This document shows, one piece after another, positions 24,492 through 29,767 of a stretch of DNA of 29,767 nucleotides. The translations under genes were made by a program, and so were the position numbers. This DNA comes from CAZRUA01 sp964603125 (lineage in GTDB: Bacteria > Bacteroidota > Bacteroidia > B-17B0 > Aurantibacillaceae): NCBI GenBank assembly GCA_964603125.1, contig CAZRUA010000039.1, forward strand, positions 1-29,767, written 5' to 3'. Under the pieces are notes generated by a model, which was given only the letters and a program-made list of their open reading frames with translations, did not search any database and had not been told where the DNA came from. Every line of letters starts with the position of its first letter. The first letter of the stretch is position 1.

Positions 24492-27400
24492 TGGATTTAG
24501 CAGAGTTAAGTGTAAAGCGGCCAGTACTAGTTACTGTGTTTTCAATCCTGATTATTTTATTTGGATTGATTGGTTTTAAATATTTAGGTGTTCGAGAGTT
24601 TCCATCCATCGATCCTCCTGTTATTACTGTTAGAACAAGTTATACAGGAGCTAATGCAGATGTTATTCAATCACAAATTACTGAGCCTCTCGAAAAAGCT
24701 ATTAATGGTATTGATGGAATTAGGACTCTGTCTGCAGCATCAAATCAAGGAAGCAGTGTTATTACGGTAGAGTTCAATTTAAATTCTAATCTAGAAGCTG
24801 CGGCCAATGCTGTCCGTGATAAAGTATCCCAAGCGGTAAGACAATTGCCTCAGGATATTGATGCGCCACCAGTTGTTTCAAAAGCAGATGCTAATTCGGA
24901 TCCAATTATTTCTATGACCTTGGTTAGTAGCACTCGGTCTTTGTTAGAAGTAAGTGATTATGCAGAGAATACCATAGCTCAAAATTTACAAACTATTTCA
25001 GGTGTAAGCACAGTGCAAGTGTGGGGACAAAGACGCTATTGTATGCGTATTCGACTTCTGCCCGATAAAATGGCTTCTTACAAATTAACTCCTTTGGATA
25101 TTAAGCAAGCTTTAGATAAAGAAAATGTGGATTTACCAGGTGGTAAGATTGAAGGAAACTCAAGTGAATTAACGGTTAAAACGGTTGGTCGTCTTTCCAC
25201 TGAAGCTGAGTTTAAAGAGATGATTGTTAAGGAAGATGAAAATAATATTGTAAGATTAAAAGATGTTGCTTTAGTTGAATTAGGAGCTGAAAATGAGGAG
25301 ACCATTTTAAAAGAGTCGGGTGTGCCAATGGTAGGTTTAGCGCTTGTTCCTCAACCAGGTGCTAATTATTTAGATATTTCAAAAGAGTTTTATAAACGTT
25401 ATGAAGTTTTAAAAAGAGAATTACCAAAGGATTACACTATTAATATTGCTCTGGATAATACGAGGTTTATTCAAAAGTCAATCACTGAAGTTGTTGAAAC
25501 ACTTGTTATTGCTTTACTGTTAGTTATATTAATTATTTATTTATTTTTTAGAGATTGGTTAATTGCTTTTCGTCCTTTAATAGATATTCCGGTTTCATTA
25601 ATAGGTGCATTTTTTATCATGTATCTTATGGATTATTCTATTAATGTTTTAACACTATTAGCAATTGTATTAGCAACAGGTTTAGTGGTTGACGATGGAA
25701 TTGTTGTTACCGAAAATATTTTCAAGAAGATTGAACGAGGGTTGCTTCCAAGAGATGCAGCTATTCAAGGAACAAGAGAAATATTTACAGCTGTAATAAT
25801 AACTTCTCTTACTTTAGCTGCAGTATTTATGCCTGTTATATTCTTAGAAGGCTTTGTTGGTAGATTATTTAGAGAGTTTGGTGTTGTTTTGGCGGGTGCG
25901 GTTTTAATATCAGCGTTTGTCTCGTTAACGCTAACGCCAATGTTAAATGCAAAAATGGTTCGCAAGGATCCAACTAAAAAAAGTAAGTTTTATTTGGCAA
26001 CTGAACCTTACTTTGTAGCTTTAGATTCTTGGTTCAGGAATTCTATTACCCGCTTTTTAAAAAGAAGATGGTGGGCATTTTTAATTTTGGTTGTATCCTT
26101 ATTTACAATTTTTTATTATGGTTCGCAATTACAATCGGAGCTTTCACCTTTGGAAGACAGAAACTGGATGCGTTTGTCTATCACAACACCAGAGGGGACT
26201 TCGTTTGAGGCTACTGATGCTTTGATGGACAAATTATCAACTTTTGTTGGTGATTCTATTCCCGAACGCAATGTTTGTTTGACAGTTACAGCTCCTGGTT
26301 TTGCGGGTTCAGGTGCTGTTAACACAGGCTTTGTGCGAATAGCTTTAAAACCTGCAGATGCGAGAAAACGTTCGCAAAATGACATTGCTAATTATATTAA
26401 TAAAAAGGTAGGTCAATTTCCAGAAGGTAAAATATTTGTTATTCAAGAGCAATCGATATCTTCTGGCGGTGGCCCAAGAGGTTCCTTGCCTGTGCAATTT
26501 GTTTTGCAGAATAATGATTTCAATAAAATAAGAACAAAGCTTCCTAAATTCTTGGAGCTAGCTAATAAGAATCCCGTATTTCAAGGGGTTGATGCTAATC
26601 TAAAATTTAATAAACCAGAATTGGTTGTTGAGATTAAAAGAGATAAAGCTAAATCATTGGGTGTTTCAATTGCTGATGTGGCGCAAACAATTCAATTGGC
26701 ATTAAGCGGACAACGCTTTGGGTATTATATCAAAGGTGATAAACAATATCAAGTAGTTGGTCAGGTTAATCGCGAAAATAGAGATGATCCTAATGATATA
26801 AAGAAGTTCTTTGTTAGAAATAAGAATAGTGAAATGATACAATTGGATAACATCATCGAAATTAATGAAAGAAGTAGTCCGCCACAACTTTATCATTATA
26901 ATCGTTTTCAATCGGCTACAGTGCAGGCAGGACTTGCGCCAGGTAAAACAATTGGCGATGGTATAAAAGCAATGGATGAAATAGCAAAGCAAGTTTTAGA
27001 TGATACGTTTACTACTTCTTTGTCGGGACCTTCGCGAGATTTCAAAGAGAGTTCTTCCAACATTTTATTTGCACTTATGTTAGCCATTTTAATTATTTAC
27101 CTTTTGTTGGCTGCACAATTCGAAAGTTTTATTGAACCATTTATTATTATTTTAACAGTACCAATGGCTTTTGCAGGCGCTATATTTTCATTGTGGTATT
27201 TTAATGAAACTTTAAATATATTCAGTCAGATAGGAATGATTATGCTGATTGGTCTTGTAACTAAAAATGGTATTTTAATTGTTGAGTTTACAAATCAATT
27301 ACGCGAAAAAGGTATAACAGCAGGAAGAGCTTTAATAGAAGCTTCCACCGCTAGATTACGCCCAATTTTAATGACTAGTTTGGCAACCGTGTTGGGAGCC

Positions 27401-27571
27401 TTGCCAATAGCAATGGCTTTAGGTGCTGGCTCAAAAAGCAGAATGGGAATGGGTATTGTAATTATTGGAGGTTTATTGCTTTCAATGGTTTTAACTTTAT
27501 TTGTTATTCCAAGTTTATACTATATGTATGTTGCACTAAAAGTTAAATTAAAAAGAAAGAAGAATGTATAA
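24491..27571 (+). CDS. RND efflux pump, inner-membrane permease (HAE1/AcrB type)
   Basis: 1026 aa, full length for a drug-proton antiporter of the AcrB group. The N-terminus (LAELSVKRPVLVTVFSILII) is the first of twelve membrane helices; two large periplasmic loops hold the porter domain. The proton relay is intact: the aspartate pair in GLVVDDGIVVTEN (D401-D402, helix 4) and the lysine in GLVTKNGILIVEF (K925, helix 10). Membrane stretches around residues 335-475 and 855-1015 fit helices 2-6 and 8-12. Presence of the DD pair and absence of the heavy-metal (HME) signature place it with pumps for amphiphilic drugs, dyes, bile salts or fatty acids. The 3' end overlaps the channel gene by 8 bp. 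The regulator upstream suggests induction by a small lipophilic ligand. Confidence 0.97.
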   Translation: MDLAELSVKRPVLVTVFSILIILFGLIGFKYLGVREFPSIDPPVITVRTSYTGANADVIQSQITEPLEKAINGIDGIRTLSAASNQGSSVITVEFNLNSNLEAAANAVRDKVSQAVRQLPQDIDAPPVVSKADANSDPIISMTLVSSTRSLLEVSDYAENTIAQNLQTISGVSTVQVWGQRRYCMRIRLLPDKMASYKLTPLDIKQALDKENVDLPGGKIEGNSSELTVKTVGRLSTEAEFKEMIVKEDENNIVRLKDVALVELGAENEETILKESGVPMVGLALVPQPGANYLDISKEFYKRYEVLKRELPKDYTINIALDNTRFIQKSITEVVETLVIALLLVILIIYLFFRDWLIAFRPLIDIPVSLIGAFFIMYLMDYSINVLTLLAIVLATGLVVDDGIVVTENIFKKIERGLLPRDAAIQGTREIFTAVIITSLTLAAVFMPVIFLEGFVGRLFREFGVVLAGAVLISAFVSLTLTPMLNAKMVRKDPTKKSKFYLATEPYFVALDSWFRNSITRFLKRRWWAFLILVVSLFTIFYYGSQLQSELSPLEDRNWMRLSITTPEGTSFEATDALMDKLSTFVGDSIPERNVCLTVTAPGFAGSGAVNTGFVRIALKPADARKRSQNDIANYINKKVGQFPEGKIFVIQEQSISSGGGPRGSLPVQFVLQNNDFNKIRTKLPKFLELANKNPVFQGVDANLKFNKPELVVEIKRDKAKSLGVSIADVAQTIQLALSGQRFGYYIKGDKQYQVVGQVNRENRDDPNDIKKFFVRNKNSEMIQLDNIIEINERSSPPQLYHYNRFQSATVQAGLAPGKTIGDGIKAMDEIAKQVLDDTFTTSLSGPSRDFKESSSNILFALMLAILIIYLLLAAQFESFIEPFIIILTVPMAFAGAIFSLWYFNETLNIFSQIGMIMLIGLVTKNGILIVEFTNQLREKGITAGRALIEASTARLRPILMTSLATVLGALPIAMALGAGSKSRMGMGIVIIGGLLLSMVLTLFVIPSLYYMYVALKVKLKRKKNV

Positions 27572-28871
27572 AGTTATTTTCACCTTGTTGTGTAGCTTTG
27601 GTTTTTTAGGTACACAAGTTTTTTCTCAAAATATTTTAACGCTGGAAGATGCAATAAAATTGGGTTTAGAGAAGAACTATGATGTTATGTTGAGTAAAAA
27701 TCAACAAGAGATTAGTAAAGCTCAAAATAATTATGGTAATGCAGGAATGTCACCAACCGTTAGTTTAAATGCTAATTTAAACTTAGCTAATGTTAATTCG
27801 TATCAAGAATTTAGTACTGGTGCAACTCAAGAAAGGAACGGAGCTCAATCCAATTCTACTGGAGCTTCAGCCAATGTAGCTTGGGTAGTTTTTGATGGAT
27901 TGAAAATGTTTGCAGTTAAAAAAAGATTAAATCAAAACGAGCAACTTACTTCCTTGCAATTAAAGCAGCAAATGGAAAGCACGGTTTATGATATTGTTGC
28001 GGCATATTATACCGTTGTAAAAACAAATGAGTTGATTAAAGCAGCTAAGCAAAATTTGGTTATTTATGAGGAGCGTAAAAAGATAGCTGTAGCAAAGTTT
28101 GAGATTGGTTCAGATTCTAAAGTTGATGTGTTGCTTTGCCAAACAAACGAGAATAAAGCTAAAAGCTCTATTGTGCAACTAGAATTACAATTGCTTAAAG
28201 CAAAAGTTAGTTTAAATAATTTGTTGGCTCGCTCGGTTGATACTGAATTTGAAACCACTGATACCATTGTGGTTAATTATAATCCTAATTTGGATGATTT
28301 AAAGAAAACAACCTTGCAAGCTAATTCTAGTTTACTTATTTCTAAACAGAATGAGTTAATTGTGGCACAGGGCATACAGGAGGCTAAGTCGGCTAACTTG
28401 CCGTTTTTACAATTAAATGCGGCGTATAATTTAGTTCGTAGTCAAAATCAAGCTGGAATTGTTTTTTTGAATAAACAGAATGGGTTTAATGCTGGTTTAA
28501 CTATGGGCTGGCTATTATTTAATGGAAACAAAAATAGTAAGCTTGTTCAGGAGAGAAATATTTCTCTTTTAAATCAAAAATACCGTAGCTCATTAATTCA
28601 GCAACAAATTGATGGGCAAGTTTACAACTCTTATAAGTCGTTTCAACTGAATAAACAAGTGCTTGAATTGGAGCAACAAAATTTGAATGATTCGAAAGAA
28701 GTTTTAAATGTTTCTCTTGAGCGCTATAGAATTGGTAAAACTAATTTATTAGAAACAATTGAAACACAAAAGAACTTGGAAGACGCTCAGGTTCGTTATA
28801 TTGAAGCACTGTATGCTATTAAAATGGCTGAAACTGATTTGTTAAGAGTTAACGGTAGTTTAGTTAAATAG
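27564..28871 (+). CDS. TolC-family outer-membrane efflux channel
   Basis: 435 aa with a signal peptide (MYKVIFTLLCSFGFLGTQVF, probably cut after FSQ) and no lipid-anchor cysteine. Two OEP repeats follow, each with a long helix pair and a beta region: LTLEDAIKLGLEKNYDVML opens the first, and LRVNGSLVK closes the second. YRIGKTNLLETIETQKNLEDAQ is the typical second-half helix motif. The trimer would span outer membrane and periplasm and dock with the adaptor encoded two genes upstream. The ATG lies inside the last codons of the pump gene (8-bp overlap), so it is translated from the same mRNA. The stop codon abuts the stop of the opposite-strand pseudouridine synthase gene with no gap. Confidence 0.95.
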   Translation: MYKVIFTLLCSFGFLGTQVFSQNILTLEDAIKLGLEKNYDVMLSKNQQEISKAQNNYGNAGMSPTVSLNANLNLANVNSYQEFSTGATQERNGAQSNSTGASANVAWVVFDGLKMFAVKKRLNQNEQLTSLQLKQQMESTVYDIVAAYYTVVKTNELIKAAKQNLVIYEERKKIAVAKFEIGSDSKVDVLLCQTNENKAKSSIVQLELQLLKAKVSLNNLLARSVDTEFETTDTIVVNYNPNLDDLKKTTLQANSSLLISKQNELIVAQGIQEAKSANLPFLQLNAAYNLVRSQNQAGIVFLNKQNGFNAGLTMGWLLFNGNKNSKLVQERNISLLNQKYRSSLIQQQIDGQVYNSYKSFQLNKQVLELEQQNLNDSKEVLNVSLERYRIGKTNLLETIETQKNLEDAQVRYIEALYAIKMAETDLLRVNGSLVK

Positions 28872-29513
28872 CTAAAGTAGCCAACTTGGTTTGGATGTAA
28901 AACTCATTTCTTGATTACTTATAGGATGTTTTATTGTTAGTTTACAAGCGTGCAAAGCTATTGCGTTTTCATGAAATGAAGTGTTACTACCGTATAGTTC
29001 GTCACCAATTATAGGGCAATTTAGGCTAGCTAATTGAACTCTTATTTGATGATATTTTCCAGTATGTAATTCAATTTCCCATATATAAAATTCTCCCTGC
29101 GGTTTAACGGAGTAGTAAAGTTTTATTTTTTCGGCATATTCAGTTCCTTCGGTAACAATTACCGCTTTCTTTTTTTCTTTTCTATGCCAATGTTCTAATG
29201 TTCCAGATAGATTATTAGGGGAGTTATTTGTTAAGGCTAAATATTGTTTACTTACATTTCGTTGGGCAAATTGCTCGCTTAAATTTTTAAGATGCTCTTT
29301 TTGTTTGGTAAATAAAACCACACCACTAGTTACTCTATCTAACCGATGCAAATGTTGAACATATATTTGGTTGTTTCCACCTTTTTGTTTCAAATAATTT
29401 TTAGCATGTTGTAATAAGTTGGGATGATTGTTTCTGTCGGGCTCAACCATTAATCCTGCTGGTTTATTATAAACAAGTAAAACTTCGTCTTCGTATAGTA
29501 TTTCTGGTAACAT
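28872..29513 (-). CDS. RluA-family pseudouridine synthase (short form, no S4 domain)
   Basis: 213 aa. The catalytic core is complete: ILYEDEVLLVYNKPAGLMVEP at the start, HRLDRVTSGVVLF with the catalytic aspartate D59, KQYLAL, and the RNA-binding HTGKYHQIRVQLASLNCPIIGD near the C-terminus. It isomerises uridine to pseudouridine in rRNA or tRNA; which base cannot be told. The length and lack of an S4 domain fit the small RluA-like enzymes (TruC/YqcB-like) rather than RluC or RluD. ATG 29513 (MLPEILYEDEVLL) is a clean start. It converges on the TolC gene with adjoining stop codons and is divergent from the hydrolase at 29616. Confidence 0.92.
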   Translation of the reverse strand: MLPEILYEDEVLLVYNKPAGLMVEPDRNNHPNLLQHAKNYLKQKGGNNQIYVQHLHRLDRVTSGVVLFTKQKEHLKNLSEQFAQRNVSKQYLALTNNSPNNLSGTLEHWHRKEKKKAVIVTEGTEYAEKIKLYYSVKPQGEFYIWEIELHTGKYHQIRVQLASLNCPIIGDELYGSNTSFHENAIALHACKLTIKHPISNQEMSFTSKPSWLL

Positions 29514-29615
29514 TATGGATTAGTAAATCAAATATAAGAAAATACAGTATAGGTTTATTACTTGTTTTGTTAAGGCTCAAAAGTTTGACTAATTTAGCGT
29601 TTAATATTTATACAG

Positions 29616-29767
29616 ATGAAAGAATTAAGAAATATAAAAATAGAAGGGAAGCATAATAGAAACATACTTGTAGATGTTTTTTACGAAAGTAATGGTTTAG
29701 CTAAGCCTATAATTATATTTTCGCATGGATTTAAGGGTTTTAAAGATTGGGGGCATTTTAATTTTCT
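29616..29767 (+). CDS. Alpha/beta hydrolase, 5' part only (cut by window edge)
   Basis: The first 50 codons from ATG 29616 read MKELRNIKIEGKHNRNILVD and then PIIIFSHGFKGFKDWGHFNF. The second block is the beta-3 strand and oxyanion loop (HGF) of alpha/beta hydrolases, in the form SHGFKGFKDWG that is usual in Bacteroidota members of the dienelactone-hydrolase-like group. The nucleophile and the rest of the catalytic triad lie beyond the window, so substrate and exact family are open. It is divergent from the pseudouridine synthase gene with a 102-bp gap in which I see no full consensus promoter. Confidence 0.8.
   Translation, partial: MKELRNIKIEGKHNRNILVDVFYESNGLAKPIIIFSHGFKGFKDWGHFNF

Noticed and set aside
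26702..26992. 96-aa minus-strand frame inside the RND pump gene
   Set aside because: It is a shadow of a conserved coding region with no own promoter or recognisable motif.

Overview
The window is a 29.8 kb stretch of an AT-rich bacterial chromosome that looks like Bacteroidota. The grounds are: several genes are preceded at short distance by the Bacteroidota -7 element TAnnTTTG (here TATATTTG) rather than by Shine-Dalgarno/-10 boxes; the E1 alpha and beta subunits of a 2-oxoacid dehydrogenase are fused; glutamate formimidoyltransferase is fused to a cyclodeaminase domain; a 608-residue UbiD-type decarboxylase is present; and there is a TPR/transmembrane/SpoIIE phosphatase of the kind common in that phylum. 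No rRNA, tRNA, CRISPR array, transposase or phage gene was seen, so this is mostly ordinary core chromosome with a few accessory spots. The gene at the left edge and the one at the right edge are cut by the window.

Layout. 1-1409 (-) is a COG1672-type AAA ATPase with a nuclease-like C-terminus, preceded by a cluster of four alternating copies of an 18-bp motif that abuts the stop of pcrA/uvrD (1546-3960, -). Divergent from pcrA is a secreted M16 zinc protease (4102-7044), closed by a strong terminator, then a secreted M13 (neprilysin-like) protease (7184-9202), also with a terminator. 9285-11273 is a GNAT/GT4 pair. 11338-13506 is one TPR-SpoIIE phosphatase reading frame broken by a single in-frame TGA. 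It converges on a UbiD-family decarboxylase (13514-15340, -), which is divergent from a small SnoaL-like protein (15476-15832). Next come a five-helix membrane protein that resembles the C-terminal part of cytochrome oxidase subunit I without its haem ligands (15906-16499, -) and the fused E1 (16568-18649, -).

18871-22028 holds bifunctional ftcD and mnmE, both dealing with one-carbon folates and each with its own TATATTTG box. A repeated coiled-coil protein (22029-22367, -) and an orphan 115-aa protein (22465-22812, -) follow. The latter is divergent from a tight four-gene efflux operon: MarR regulator, periplasmic adaptor, HAE1-type RND pump and TolC-like outer-membrane channel (22932-28871), with a 19-bp perfect palindrome over the operon promoter. 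A short RluA-family pseudouridine synthase (28872-29513, -) and the first 50 codons of an alpha/beta hydrolase (29616 onward, +) end the window.

The items most worth a second look are the haem-less COX1-like protein, the promoter-bearing inverted-repeat cluster beside the AAA ATPase, the MarR palindrome, and the in-phase TGA in the phosphatase. All calls rest on reading motifs by eye; no database search was run.
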